Positions 33,314 to 42,581 of a DNA stretch of 64,000 nt are shown piece by piece (the stretch's first letter is position 1; each line of letters opens with the position of its first letter). The notes beneath the pieces were generated by a model. That model had not been told where the DNA came from. It made no database searches and saw only the letters and a program-made list of their open reading frames with translations. This DNA is from Blastococcus_B deserti. GTDB taxonomy: Bacteria; Actinomycetota; Actinomycetes; Mycobacteriales; Geodermatophilaceae. The position numbers and the translations under genes were made by a program. The stretch covers positions 1 to 64,000 of the forward strand of contig NZ_JBHUHP010000011.1 in NCBI RefSeq assembly GCF_042682525.1. The letters are read 5' to 3'.

Positions 33314-33778
33314 GTGAGCGAGATCGTCCTGCAGGTCTTCCGCTTCGGGTTCCTGCTGCTGCTCTGGCTGTTCATCTTCGCGGCCTTCCGGGTCGTGCGG
33401 GCGGACCTGTTCGGCGGCCGCGCGGGACGGGTGACCTCGGTTCCTCCCCGGGCCCCCGCGGTCACCCGCAGGAAGCGAGGCCACCGCGGACCCAAGACGC
33501 TGGTCGTGACCGCCGGCCCGCTGACCGGCACCAAGATCACGCTCGGTGACCAGCCGATCCTGATCGGCCGGGCCGACGACTCGACCCTCGTCCTCACCGA
33601 CGACTTCGCCAGCTCGCGGCACGCGCGGCTGACCAACCGGGGCGGGCAGTGGTACGTGGAGGACCTCGGCTCGACCAACGGCACCTACCTCGACCAGCAG
33701 CGGGTGCAGGGTCCGCTCCTGGTCGGTCCCGGTCAGCCGATCCGCATCGGGCAGACTGCCCTGGAGCTGCGTACGTGA
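33314..33778 (+). CDS. fhaB: FHA domain protein FhaB
   Basis: A 154-residue protein with one N-terminal membrane helix (F-L-L-L-L-W-L-F-I-F-A-A-F, about 13-27), a basic loop and a C-terminal FHA domain (about 75-150) with G-R-A-D-D-S-T, S-S-R-H-A-R and G-S-T-N-G-T-Y. In mycobacteria this protein (FipA) connects FtsZ and FtsQ after PknA phosphorylation. The GTG at 33314 lies 16 bases after fhaA; the two overlap neither in frame nor in domains. Gene order is the usual actinobacterial one. Confidence 0.93.
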   Translation: MSEIVLQVFRFGFLLLLWLFIFAAFRVVRADLFGGRAGRVTSVPPRAPAVTRRKRGHRGPKTLVVTAGPLTGTKITLGDQPILIGRADDSTLVLTDDFASSRHARLTNRGGQWYVEDLGSTNGTYLDQQRVQGPLLVGPGQPIRIGQTALELRT

Positions 33779-33851
33779 GCACGCGTGTCGGCTCCTCCCA
33801 GAGGACAGCATCCGGGCGCATGCGCCCCCCGAGCGCCGGCGAGGTGGACGC

Positions 33852-35282
33852 GTGAGCCTCGTTCTGCGCTATGCGGCGCGCTCGGACCGCGGGCTGATCC
33901 GCGGCAACAACCAGGACTCCGTCTACGCCGGGCCGCGGCTGCTCGCCGTGGCCGACGGCATGGGCGGGCACGCGGCCGGCGACGTCGCCAGCAAGGTGGT
34001 CATCGCCGCGCTGGAGCACCTGGACGACGACGCGCCGTCGGGGGACATGCTCCAGGCGCTCCGCCAGGCCGTCTTCGAGGGCAGCGAGCACCTGCGCGAG
34101 GTCATCCGCGAGTCGCCGCACCTCGAGGGCATGGGGACGACGCTGACGGCGATCCTCTTCGCCGGCGGCCGGCTGGCCCTCTGCCACGTCGGCGACTCCC
34201 GCGCCTACCTCATGCGCGACGGGCAGCTGTCGCAAATCACCCACGACGACACGTTCGTGCAGACCTTGATCGACGACGGCCGCATCACCGCGGAGGAGGC
34301 CAACAGCCACCCCCAGCGCTCCCTGCTGCTGCGCGCCCTCAACGGGCAGGACGTCGAGCCGGACCTCTCCATGCGCGAGGCCCGCGCCGGGGACCGGTAC
34401 CTGCTGTGCTCCGACGGGCTCTCGGGCGTGGTCAGCGAGGAGACCCTCGCCGAGGCCCTCAAGGACCCCGACCCGCAGTCGACCGCCGACCGGCTGATCG
34501 AGCTGGCCCTGCGCAGCGGTGGCCCCGACAACATCACCGTCATCGTCGCCGACGTCGTCGAGGACAGCGGCGGCCGCGGCCGGGTGGACCCGGTCATCGA
34601 CGGCGCCGCCGGTGACAACGTCGGCCAGCGGCAGGTCGACCCCCGCTCGGCCGCCGGCCGTGCGGCGCTCGCCGATCCGCAGCCCCCACCCCCGCCCCCA
34701 CCCACACCGCCGACGGGCGGCGGCCCCCCCGCCCGCCGCCGCCCGCTACGACTTCTCCTTGTGGCGGTGGCAGCGCTCGTCGTGGTCGCGGCGGGAGCGG
34801 TCGGTACGTACGTGTGGGCCCTCGGCCACTGGTTCGTCGGTGTCGACGCCAGCGGCCCCGAGGAGCAGGTCGCCGTCTTCCGCGGTCTGGACGTGTCCAT
34901 CGTCGGCTTCGACCTGTTCGAGCTGGACCGGGCGACGGACATGGCGCTCACCGACCTCACGCCCGCGGCCCGCAGCCGGGTCCGCGGCGGCATCACCGCC
35001 GACGACGCGGCCGACGCCGATCGCATCCTCCAGGCCCTGCGGGACCAGCGGCTGCCCCTGTGCCGGACCACCGGTTCCAGCCAGCCCTCACCCACCGCGT
35101 CGCCCACGCCGTCGCCCACCCCGTCGCCCTTCGCCCCGCCCCCCGTCGCACCGTCGCCCGAAGCCACGGCCGCCCCCGAGCCGACGCCATCCGTTCCCGA
35201 CGGCGGCGATCCGGCACCGACCACGTCCGCCCGGCCGACGGCGTCGCCCGAGCCGGGTACGGACTGCCGGGAGGCCGACTGA
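33852..35282 (+). CDS. pstP: PP2C-family Ser/Thr phosphatase PstP
   Basis: A 476-residue membrane phosphatase that opposes the PknA/PknB kinases. The PP2C domain (about 5-235) has D-G-M-G-G-H, G-D-S-R-A-Y, S-D-G-L-S-G and G-G-P-D-N-I-T. A Pro-rich loop and one membrane helix (about 300-322) lead to an outside domain of about 90 residues and then a long Pro/Ser/Thr tail. The tail is more extended than in mycobacteria. The GTG at 33852 follows 73 bases after fhaB. Its TGA shares a base with the ATG of the next gene (TGATG). Confidence 0.94.
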   Translation: MSLVLRYAARSDRGLIRGNNQDSVYAGPRLLAVADGMGGHAAGDVASKVVIAALEHLDDDAPSGDMLQALRQAVFEGSEHLREVIRESPHLEGMGTTLTAILFAGGRLALCHVGDSRAYLMRDGQLSQITHDDTFVQTLIDDGRITAEEANSHPQRSLLLRALNGQDVEPDLSMREARAGDRYLLCSDGLSGVVSEETLAEALKDPDPQSTADRLIELALRSGGPDNITVIVADVVEDSGGRGRVDPVIDGAAGDNVGQRQVDPRSAAGRAALADPQPPPPPPPTPPTGGGPPARRRPLRLLLVAVAALVVVAAGAVGTYVWALGHWFVGVDASGPEEQVAVFRGLDVSIVGFDLFELDRATDMALTDLTPAARSRVRGGITADDAADADRILQALRDQRLPLCRTTGSSQPSPTASPTPSPTPSPFAPPPVAPSPEATAAPEPTPSVPDGGDPAPTTSARPTASPEPGTDCREAD

Positions 35283-36694
35283 TGTCCGGTCCCACGACCG
35301 ACCCCCGGGCGTCCGCGGTGGGGTCCGCCCCGCCCAAGCGGCGGGGCACCGAGGCCGCGCTGCTCGCCTTCGCGGTGCTGATCACCGTCGTCGCCCAGAG
35401 CATGGTCGACCTCACCATCACCGGCTCCCTGCGCCCGGAGATGGCCGCCTTCAGCGCCTGGATCACCGCCCTGTGGGTGGTGGCGCACCTGGTGATCCGG
35501 AAGTGGGCCCCGTACGCCGACCCCCTGCTCCTGCCCGCAGTGGCCCTGCTGGTGGGGCTGGGACTCACCTTCATCCACCGGCTCGACCTCGCCGCCGAGC
35601 AGGTCGACAGCACCGTCACCCGCGAGGACGCCCCGGTCCAGCTGGTCTGGGCGACGCTCGGGGTGGCCCTGTTCGTCGCGCTCCTGGTCGTGGTCCGCGA
35701 CCACCGCACCCTCTCCCGGTACGCCTACACGCTGGCCCTGGGCGGGCTGGCGCTGCTGGCCCTGCCGGCGCTGCTCCCCGCCTCCCTGTCGGAGGTGAAC
35801 GGGGCCAAGATCTGGATCCGCGTGGCCGGCTTCTCCATCCAGCCGGGGGAGTTCGCCAAGATCTGCCTCGTCGTCTTCTTCGCCGCCTACCTGGTCGACA
35901 AGCGCGACGTCCTGGCCCTGGCCAGCCGCCGGGTGGCCGGCATCGAGCTGCCTCGCGGCCGCGACCTGGGGCCCGTGCTGCTGGCCTGGGTGCTGTCGAT
36001 CCTGGTGCTCGTCTTCGAGCGCGACCTGGGCAGCTCGCTGCTGCTGTTCGGCATCTTCGTGGTGATGCTGTACGTCGCCACCGAACGCTCCAGCTGGCTG
36101 CTGATCGGCGTCGGGCTCTTCGCGGGCGGCGCCTTCATCGCCTACCAGATCTTCGGTCACGTCCGCGCCCGCGTGGACACGTGGCTGGACCCGTTCGCCT
36201 ACCAGGACGGCGCGGGCTACCAGCTGGTCCAGTCGCTGTTCGGCCTGGGCACCGGAGGCCTCTTCGGCGCGGGGCTCGGTGGCGGCCGGCCCGACCAGGT
36301 GCCCGTCGCCAAGAGCGACTTCATCGCCTCGGCGGTGGGCGAGGAGCTCGGGCTCTTCGGCCTGGTCGCCGTGATCCTGGTCTACCTGATCCTCGTCGAG
36401 CGCGGCCTGCGGACCTCGCTGGTCGTCCGCGACGCCTTCGGCAAGCTGCTGGCCGCGGGCCTGGCCTTCGCCGTCGCCTGGCAGGTCTTCGTCGTCCTCG
36501 GGGGCGTGACCGGGCTGCTGCCCCTGACGGGGCTGACGACGCCGTTCCTGGCGTACGGCGGCTCGTCGCTGGTGGCCAACTTCGTCCTGATCGCCCTGCT
36601 GGTGCGCATCAGCGACGCCGCCCGCCGTCCCGCCACCCCGCACGCCGCACCGCCGCGGCTGGGTGACGCGCCCACCGAGGTGGTGCAGCAGTGA
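35282..36694 (+). CDS. rodA: SEDS peptidoglycan polymerase RodA/FtsW family
   Basis: A 470-residue polytopic membrane protein of about ten to twelve helices that polymerises glycan strands from lipid II. Family motifs: G-A-K-I-W-I-R near residue 175, R-D-L-G-S-S-L-L-L-F near 245 and P-F-L-A-Y-G-G-S-S near 425. Genome position between pstP and pbpA points to RodA rather than FtsW, which normally lies in the dcw cluster. Start ATG 35282 overlaps the pstP stop. Confidence 0.93.
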   Translation: MSGPTTDPRASAVGSAPPKRRGTEAALLAFAVLITVVAQSMVDLTITGSLRPEMAAFSAWITALWVVAHLVIRKWAPYADPLLLPAVALLVGLGLTFIHRLDLAAEQVDSTVTREDAPVQLVWATLGVALFVALLVVVRDHRTLSRYAYTLALGGLALLALPALLPASLSEVNGAKIWIRVAGFSIQPGEFAKICLVVFFAAYLVDKRDVLALASRRVAGIELPRGRDLGPVLLAWVLSILVLVFERDLGSSLLLFGIFVVMLYVATERSSWLLIGVGLFAGGAFIAYQIFGHVRARVDTWLDPFAYQDGAGYQLVQSLFGLGTGGLFGAGLGGGRPDQVPVAKSDFIASAVGEELGLFGLVAVILVYLILVERGLRTSLVVRDAFGKLLAAGLAFAVAWQVFVVLGGVTGLLPLTGLTTPFLAYGGSSLVANFVLIALLVRISDAARRPATPHAAPPRLGDAPTEVVQQ

Positions 36695-38136
36695 ACGCCC
36701 CGCTGCGCCGTGTCGCGATCAGCGTGCTGGTGCTGTTCACGCTGCTGATCGTCAACGTCAACTACATCCAGGTGGTGCGCTCCGACGAGCTGCGCAACAA
36801 CCAGTCGAACACCCGGGTGCTGGCGGCGGAGTACGACCGGGAGCGCGGCGCGATCGTCGTCGCCGGCACCGCGATCGCCGAGTCGGTGCCGACGGACGGC
36901 CGGCTGAAGTACCTGCGCCAGTACCCGCAGGGCGAGTTGTACGCGGCGGTCACCGGGTACCACTCGCTGATCTACAACAACTCGCAGCTCGAGCACGCTC
37001 AGAACGACATCCTCTCCGGCTCGGACGGGCGGCTGGCCCTGCGCCGGCTGGCCGACCTCTTCACCGGGCGCGACCCGGCCGGCGGCGACGTCGTCCTGAC
37101 GCTGGACCCGGCCGTCCAGGAGGCCGCGATGGCCGGTCTCGAGGGGGTCACCGGGGCCGTCGTCGCCCTGGACCCCACCACCGGCGCCATCCTGGGCATG
37201 GCCAGCACACCGAGCTACGACCCCACCCTGCTGTCCAGCCACGACCCGGCGGCGATCCGCGAGTACTGGGCGCAGCTGGAGGCGGCCGAGCGCGACCCGC
37301 GGCTCAACCGCGCCATCGGGGACAACTACCCGCCGGGCTCGCTGTTCAAGGTGATCGTGTCCGCCGCCGCCCTCGAGGACGGGCGCACGCCGGAGACCGT
37401 CGTGCCCGCTCCGCGGGAGCTCCCCCTGCCCAACAGCACGCGGACCATCCCCAACTTCGGTGGCACCGCCTGCGACCCCAGTGGGCAGCAGCCCCTGATC
37501 GAGGCCCTCACCATCTCCTGCAACACGGCGTTCGCCCAGCTCGGCATGGACCTCGGCGAGGACCGCGTCCGGGAGATGGCCGAGGCCTTCGGCATGGACG
37601 GCGAGAGGTTCGACATCCCGCTGCGCGTGGAGGGCAGCACGGTCGGCGACATCACCGACGAGGCCGCGCTCGCCCAGACCTCCATCGGGCAGCGGGACGT
37701 CCGCATGACCCCGCTGCAGGCCGCGCTGATCGCCGCGACGGTCGCCAACGACGGCGTGCAGATGAAGCCCTACCTGGTCGACGAGCTCCAGGCGCCCGAC
37801 CTCACGGTGATCGACTCCACCCGGCCGGAGGAGTGGCGCGAGCCCGTCTCCGCCGACGTCGCCGACCAGCTGACCGAGATGATGGTCAGCGTCGTGGCCA
37901 ACGGCTCCGGCCGGGCCGCCCGGATCCCGGGCGTCCAGGTCGCCGGCAAGACCGGGACGGCCCAGGTGAGCGAGGACGTCCCCGACCACACGTGGTTCAT
38001 GGGGTTCGCACCCGCCGACGACCCGAAGATCGCCGTCGCGGTGTTCGTGGCGAACGGCGGCGGAACCGGTGGCGAGCGGTCCGCCCCGATCGCCCGCCAG
38101 GTGATGCAGGCCTACCTCGACGGGCTGGGGGGCTGA
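36691..38136 (+). CDS. pbpA: Class B penicillin-binding protein PbpA
   Basis: A 481-residue transpeptidase anchored by one N-terminal helix (about 8-27). The transpeptidase domain (about 150-480) carries the S-L-F-K active site (P-P-G-S-L-F-K), the S-C-N motif and K-T-G in A-G-K-T-G-T-A-Q. It is the cross-linking partner of the SEDS protein encoded just before it. The GTG start (36691) overlaps the rodA stop (GTGA). Its own stop shares a base with the next start (TGATG), so the operon is fully coupled here. Confidence 0.95.
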   Translation: MNAPLRRVAISVLVLFTLLIVNVNYIQVVRSDELRNNQSNTRVLAAEYDRERGAIVVAGTAIAESVPTDGRLKYLRQYPQGELYAAVTGYHSLIYNNSQLEHAQNDILSGSDGRLALRRLADLFTGRDPAGGDVVLTLDPAVQEAAMAGLEGVTGAVVALDPTTGAILGMASTPSYDPTLLSSHDPAAIREYWAQLEAAERDPRLNRAIGDNYPPGSLFKVIVSAAALEDGRTPETVVPAPRELPLPNSTRTIPNFGGTACDPSGQQPLIEALTISCNTAFAQLGMDLGEDRVREMAEAFGMDGERFDIPLRVEGSTVGDITDEAALAQTSIGQRDVRMTPLQAALIAATVANDGVQMKPYLVDELQAPDLTVIDSTRPEEWREPVSADVADQLTEMMVSVVANGSGRAARIPGVQVAGKTGTAQVSEDVPDHTWFMGFAPADDPKIAVAVFVANGGGTGGERSAPIARQVMQAYLDGLGG

Positions 38137-39860
38137 TGGCGCTGTCCATCGGCAGCCTGCTGGCCGGCCGCTACGAGATCACAGCGCCGATCGCCGTCGG
38201 CGGCATGGGCGAGGTCTGGAAGGCCCGCGACCAGGTGCTGGACCGCATCGTCGCCGCGAAGGTGCTCAAGAGCGAGTTCACCGGCGACCCCAGCTTCCTC
38301 GCCCGGTTCCGCAACGAGGCCCGGCACACCGCGGCCCTGACGCACCCGAACATCGCCTCGGTCTACGACTACGGCGAGACCGTCGACGACACCGGCACCC
38401 AGAAGCTCGCCTTCCTCGTGATGGAGTTCGTGGAGGGGCAGCCGCTCGTCACGATCCTGCACGAGGAGGGCGCGCTCCCCGTCGACTGGACGCTGCACGT
38501 GCTCGGCCAGTCCGCCGACGGGCTCTCCGCGGCGCACCGGGCGGGCGTCGTGCACCGCGACATCAAGCCGGGCAACCTGATGGTGCGCCCCGACGGCGTG
38601 GTGAAGCTGACCGACTTCGGCATCGCCCAGGCACGCGACACCACCCCGCTGACCCGGACCGGCATGGTCGTCGGCACCGCCCAGTACCTCTCCCCCGAGC
38701 AGGCGCAGGGGATGGAGGTGACGGCCGCCTCCGACGTCTACTCGCTCGGGGTCGTCGGGTACGAGTGCCTGACCGGCTCACGCCCCTTCGACGGCGCCTC
38801 CCAGGTCGCCATCGCCCTGGCCCACATCAACCGCCCGCCGCCGCCGCTGCCGGCGCACATCCCGCCCGCCGTCCGGTTGCTCATCGAACGGGCCCTGGCC
38901 AAGGACCCCGCCGACCGGTTCCCCGACGGCGGCGCCTTCGCCGAGGCGATCCGCCGGGTGGCCTCGGGCGGCACGCTGGCACCGCTTGCCGGTCCGGCGA
39001 CGGCGCCCACCCAGGTCGTGGCCGGCGGTGGGCTGGCCGACTCACGCACCCAGGTGATCGCCACGACCGGCGCCACCGCCGTCGCCGGAGCCGGCCTGGC
39101 GGGCCCCACGACCGGTCCCGGCGGCCCGACGCCGCCCCTGCAGGCGCCGCCGGCGGACGAGGAGGACTGGTACACCGAGGACGAGCCGGCTTCCGGCCGG
39201 CGCCGCAACCGCCGGACGTGGGCCTGGGTGGCCGCCGCCCTGGCGCTCGTCCTGCTGCTCGGCGGGGGCGCCTGGCTGCTGCTCGGGAGCGGCGACGACG
39301 AGGAGGGCGGCACCGCCGGGGGCACGACCGCTGCCACCCGCACCTCCGCGGGGCCGACGGCCATCCTGCTCGACCCGGCCGCGTACGTGGGCCGGCCGGC
39401 CGACGCCGTCCGGGCGGAGCTGGAGGGTGCCGGGCTCGTGGTCCTCGACGACCAGGTTGCCGACGAGGACCAGCTCGCCGCCGCGGGACAGCCCCTGGAG
39501 GCGGGGGACGTCGCTGCCCTCGACCCATCGGGCCGCGAGGTGGCGCCGGGCACCGAGGTGACCCTCTTCGTCGCCGAGGAGGCCTACCCGCCCGGCGGCG
39601 ACGAGGAAGGCGAGGAGGACGCACCCACCACGTCGGCCGTTCCCACACCCTCGGCGGCCCCCACTCCCACCCCCTCGCCCACCACCACGGCGCAGACCAC
39701 GGTCACCAGCTCCTCCGCGGCCTCCAGCTCCCCCACGACCGCCGGAGGGCAGCCGGGCGACGAGCCGGTGGAGCCGGCTGACCCGGGGGACACGGGCGAC
39801 CCCGACGTGGACCCGCCGGCGGACGACAACGGGGCCGTCGGGCCCGATGAGGCGCAGTGA
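38136..39860 (+). CDS. pknA: Ser/Thr protein kinase PknA-like with a PASTA-like domain
   Basis: A 574-residue membrane kinase in the pknA position. The kinase domain (about 10-275) shows G-G-M-G-E-V-W, A-A-K-V-L, H-R-D-I-K-P-G-N, D-F-G and S-P-E. A Gly/Ala/Pro linker, one helix (about 365-388) and an outside part follow. The outside part has one degenerate PASTA-like unit (A-Y-V-G-R-P-A-D-A-V) and an acidic, Ser/Thr/Pro-rich tail. Mycobacterial PknA lacks a PASTA unit; this one and the two kinases at 7.7-10.9 kb share the V-G-R-P signature and look like paralogues. Start ATG 38136 overlaps the pbpA stop. Confidence 0.9.
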   Translation: MALSIGSLLAGRYEITAPIAVGGMGEVWKARDQVLDRIVAAKVLKSEFTGDPSFLARFRNEARHTAALTHPNIASVYDYGETVDDTGTQKLAFLVMEFVEGQPLVTILHEEGALPVDWTLHVLGQSADGLSAAHRAGVVHRDIKPGNLMVRPDGVVKLTDFGIAQARDTTPLTRTGMVVGTAQYLSPEQAQGMEVTAASDVYSLGVVGYECLTGSRPFDGASQVAIALAHINRPPPPLPAHIPPAVRLLIERALAKDPADRFPDGGAFAEAIRRVASGGTLAPLAGPATAPTQVVAGGGLADSRTQVIATTGATAVAGAGLAGPTTGPGGPTPPLQAPPADEEDWYTEDEPASGRRRNRRTWAWVAAALALVLLLGGGAWLLLGSGDDEEGGTAGGTTAATRTSAGPTAILLDPAAYVGRPADAVRAELEGAGLVVLDDQVADEDQLAAAGQPLEAGDVAALDPSGREVAPGTEVTLFVAEEAYPPGGDEEGEEDAPTTSAVPTPSAAPTPTPSPTTTAQTTVTSSSAASSSPTTAGGQPGDEPVEPADPGDTGDPDVDPPADDNGAVGPDEAQ

Positions 39861-40014
39861 CCTGGCTCCATCGCGGCTCCCGGGAATGGGCGCGCGGAAC
39901 GGATAGGCTCGCCGCCGGCTCCCTGCCCGCCGGACACCCCGATCGCCGAGGTGCCGGCCCGCTCGCCGAGGCCCTCGCCCGGACGACGCAACGCCCCGCC
40001 CGAGAGGACCGTCG

Positions 40015-41760
40015 ATGACCACGCCGCAGGTGCTCGGCGAGCGCTACGAGATCGGTGGCGTCCTCGGCCGCGGTGGCATGGCCGAGGTCCACCGTGGCCG
40101 CGACCTGCGGCTGGGCCGTGAGGTCGCCGTCAAGGTGCTGCGCAGCGACCTCGCCCGTGACCCGTCCTTCCAGGTGCGGTTCCGCCGCGAGGCGCAGGCC
40201 TCGGCCTCGCTGAACCACCCGGCCATCGTCGCGGTCTACGACACCGGCGAGGACCGGACCACCACGGGCGCGACCCCCTACATCGTCATGGAGTACGTCG
40301 AGGGCGAGACGCTGCGCGACGTCCTCCGCCGCGAGGGGCGGCTCTCCCCCGAGCGCGCGATGAGCCTGTCGGCCGACATCTGCGGTGCCCTGGACTTCAG
40401 CCACCGCAACGGCATCGTGCACCGGGACGTCAAGCCGGGGAACGTGATGATCACGCCCCAGGGCACGGTGAAGGTGATGGACTTCGGCATCGCGCGGGCG
40501 GTCTCGGACTCCGCGGCGACGATGACCTCCACCGCCGCGGTCATCGGCACGGCCCAGTACCTGTCGCCGGAGCAGGCGCGGGGCGAGAGCGTCGACGCCC
40601 GCTCCGACGTCTACTCGCTGGGCTGCATGCTCTACGAGCTCGTCACCGGCGCCCCACCGTTCATCGGGGACTCCCCGGTGGCCGTGGCGTACCAGCACGT
40701 GCGCGAGGACCCCAAGCTGCCCTCGTCCATCAACCCGGCGATCCCGCCGGAGCTGGACGCGATCCTGCTCAAGGCGATGAGCAAGAACCCCGCGAACCGG
40801 TACCAGTCGGCGGCGGAGATGCGCAACGATCTGCTCCGCGCGCTGGCCGGGCAGCGGGTCGAGGCCACGCCCGTCATGGGCGACGCCGAGAAGACCACGA
40901 TCCTGTCGGCCGCCCGCGGCGGCGCCTACGACGACGACGGCTGGGACGACGACGAGCAGGCCGGCAAGCGCCGCAGACGCCGCATCATCGCCATCGTCTC
41001 GGTGCTGGCGGTGCTGCTGCTCGGTGGCGCGATCGCGGTCGCCGTCGCGCTGAGCCGCGACGACGCCCCGGAGGCCACGGTCCAGCAGGTCTCCGTCCCG
41101 CCGGTGGCGAACCTGGAGCAGGCCGCCGCCGAGCAGGCGATCACCGAGGCCGGCCTCCAGGTGGGCACGGTCACCACGGAGGCGAGCGCGACCGTCGCCG
41201 AGGGGCTGGTCATCCGCAGCAGCCCGGCCAGCGGCGCCCAGGTGGAGCAGGGTTCGGCGGTCGACCTCGTCGTCAGCGGCGGTCCCGACACCGTCAGCGT
41301 CCCGAACGTGGTGGGGCTGGACGAGGACCGCGCCCGGGCGACGCTGGAGCAAGCCGGCTTCACCAGCATCAACACCAGCCAGGTCGAGTCGCTGGAGGAC
41401 GAGGGCACGGTCGTCGCGGTCTCGCCCGACGAGGGCGCGCAGGCCGCACCCACCGCCCCGATCAGGCTGCAGATCTCCACCGGCACGGTGCGGCTGCCGG
41501 ACGTGGCCAACCGAGACGAGGCCGAGGCGCGCCGGACGCTCACCGAGGCGGGCTTCTCCAACGGCCAGATCGTCAACCAGAGCGTCGAGCGGGACGACGT
41601 CGCGGCCGGCACCGTCGTCGGCACCGAGCCGGGCGCGGGGACCGCGGTGGGCGCCGGCGAGGAGATCGTCCTGCTGATCGCCGTCCCGACGCCGCCGGAG
41701 CCGACACCCACGTCGACCGCGCCGACGTCGGCGACACCCTCGCCGTCCCCCACCGGCTGA
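40015..41760 (+). CDS. pknB: Ser/Thr protein kinase PknB with three PASTA domains
   Basis: A 581-residue membrane kinase. The kinase domain (about 8-270) has G-R-G-G-M-A-E-V, V-A-V-K-V-L, H-R-D-V-K-P-G-N, D-F-G and S-P-E. One helix (about 325-345) is followed by three PASTA units (about 355-560) with the P-N-V-V-G-L type start, then a Thr/Pro tail. The best-known homologue senses muropeptides and lipid II and phosphorylates cell-wall and division proteins. The ATG at 40015 has GAGAGGA upstream. A 154-base gap after the pknA-like gene leaves room for an extra promoter. A strong palindromic terminator follows the stop. Confidence 0.95.
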   Translation: MTTPQVLGERYEIGGVLGRGGMAEVHRGRDLRLGREVAVKVLRSDLARDPSFQVRFRREAQASASLNHPAIVAVYDTGEDRTTTGATPYIVMEYVEGETLRDVLRREGRLSPERAMSLSADICGALDFSHRNGIVHRDVKPGNVMITPQGTVKVMDFGIARAVSDSAATMTSTAAVIGTAQYLSPEQARGESVDARSDVYSLGCMLYELVTGAPPFIGDSPVAVAYQHVREDPKLPSSINPAIPPELDAILLKAMSKNPANRYQSAAEMRNDLLRALAGQRVEATPVMGDAEKTTILSAARGGAYDDDGWDDDEQAGKRRRRRIIAIVSVLAVLLLGGAIAVAVALSRDDAPEATVQQVSVPPVANLEQAAAEQAITEAGLQVGTVTTEASATVAEGLVIRSSPASGAQVEQGSAVDLVVSGGPDTVSVPNVVGLDEDRARATLEQAGFTSINTSQVESLEDEGTVVAVSPDEGAQAAPTAPIRLQISTGTVRLPDVANRDEAEARRTLTEAGFSNGQIVNQSVERDDVAAGTVVGTEPGAGTAVGAGEEIVLLIAVPTPPEPTPTSTAPTSATPSPSPTG

Positions 41761-41761
41761 C

Positions 41762-41811
41762 GAACGCGCGGAGGGCCCCTTCCCGATCGGGAAGGGGCCC
41801 TCCGCGCGTTC
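41762..41811. terminator. 50-bp perfect palindrome between pknB and trpG
   Basis: The arms 41762-41786 and 41787-41811 are exact reverse complements with no spacer. It starts one base after the pknB stop and lies between convergent genes. It works as a bidirectional terminator hairpin with a stem of more than 20 bp. Confidence 0.9.
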
Positions 41812-41847
41812 CGGGGTGGCCGGTCGAGGCCGTGACGGCTGGCCGGT

Positions 41848-42522
41848 TCAGGCCGTGACGGCGTCCGCCAGCCGCCGCACGGCGGCCGAGGCGGCCTCGA
41901 CGACCGCGGGGTCCGGCGCCAGCCCGCAGGTGGTCAGCCAGGTGGCCAGCATGCGGTGGCCGCCCTCGGTGAGCACCGACTCGGGGTGGAACTGCACCCC
42001 CTCGATCGGCAGCTCCCGGTGCCGCAGCGCCATGACGATGCCCGACGGGGTCGTGCCCGTGACCTCCAGCTCGGCGGGCACGGTCGACGGGTCGACGGCG
42101 AGGGAGTGGTAGCGGGTGGCCGTGAAGGGCGAGGGCAACCCCGCGAGCACGCCCTCACCATCGTGGACGACCTGGCTGGTCTTGCCGTGCAGCAGCTCCG
42201 GCGCGCGGACCACCTCCGCGCCGAACGCCTCGGCGATCGCCTGGTGCCCCAGGCACACCCCGAACACCGGCGTTCCGGCCCCAGCGGCGGCGCGCACCAT
42301 CGGCACGGTCACGCCCGCCCCGGCCGGCGTCCCGGGGCCCGGCGACAACAGCACGCCCGCGACGTCGAGATCGGCGAGCTCGTCGACGGACACGGCGTCG
42401 TTGCGCCGGACGATGCAGCGCACTCCCAGCTGGCCCAGGTACTGGACCAGGTTGTAGACGAAGCTGTCGAAGTTGTCGACGACGAGGACCGGACGATCGA
42501 CAGCGGTTCCTGCAACCGTCAC
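41848..42522 (-). CDS. trpG: Glutamine amidotransferase, anthranilate/aminodeoxychorismate synthase component II
   Basis: A 224-residue class I glutaminase that supplies ammonia to anthranilate or aminodeoxychorismate synthase. Motifs: D-N-F-D-S-F-V-Y-N near residue 15, S-P-G-P-G-T-P, the nucleophile Cys in G-V-C-L-G-H-Q and the His-Glu pair in F-H-P-E-S-V. The GTG at 42522 has GGAGGGAG upstream. An ATG at 42585, overlapping the stop of the DUF881 gene, would add 21 residues without known homology. Position next to crgA and pknB is conserved, and this copy often serves folate as well (PabA). Confidence 0.92.
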   Translation of the reverse strand: MTVAGTAVDRPVLVVDNFDSFVYNLVQYLGQLGVRCIVRRNDAVSVDELADLDVAGVLLSPGPGTPAGAGVTVPMVRAAAGAGTPVFGVCLGHQAIAEAFGAEVVRAPELLHGKTSQVVHDGEGVLAGLPSPFTATRYHSLAVDPSTVPAELEVTGTTPSGIVMALRHRELPIEGVQFHPESVLTEGGHRMLATWLTTCGLAPDPAVVEAASAAVRRLADAVTA

Positions 42523-42581
42523 TGCGTTCGAGCTCCCTCCGACGGCGTGCGGCCCGGCGGGCGGCAGCCCACGCTCGCCGG

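Noticed and set aside
41762..41811. Insertion-sequence end or phage attachment site
   Set aside because: There is no transposase or integrase nearby and no target duplication. The position between convergent stops fits a terminator.
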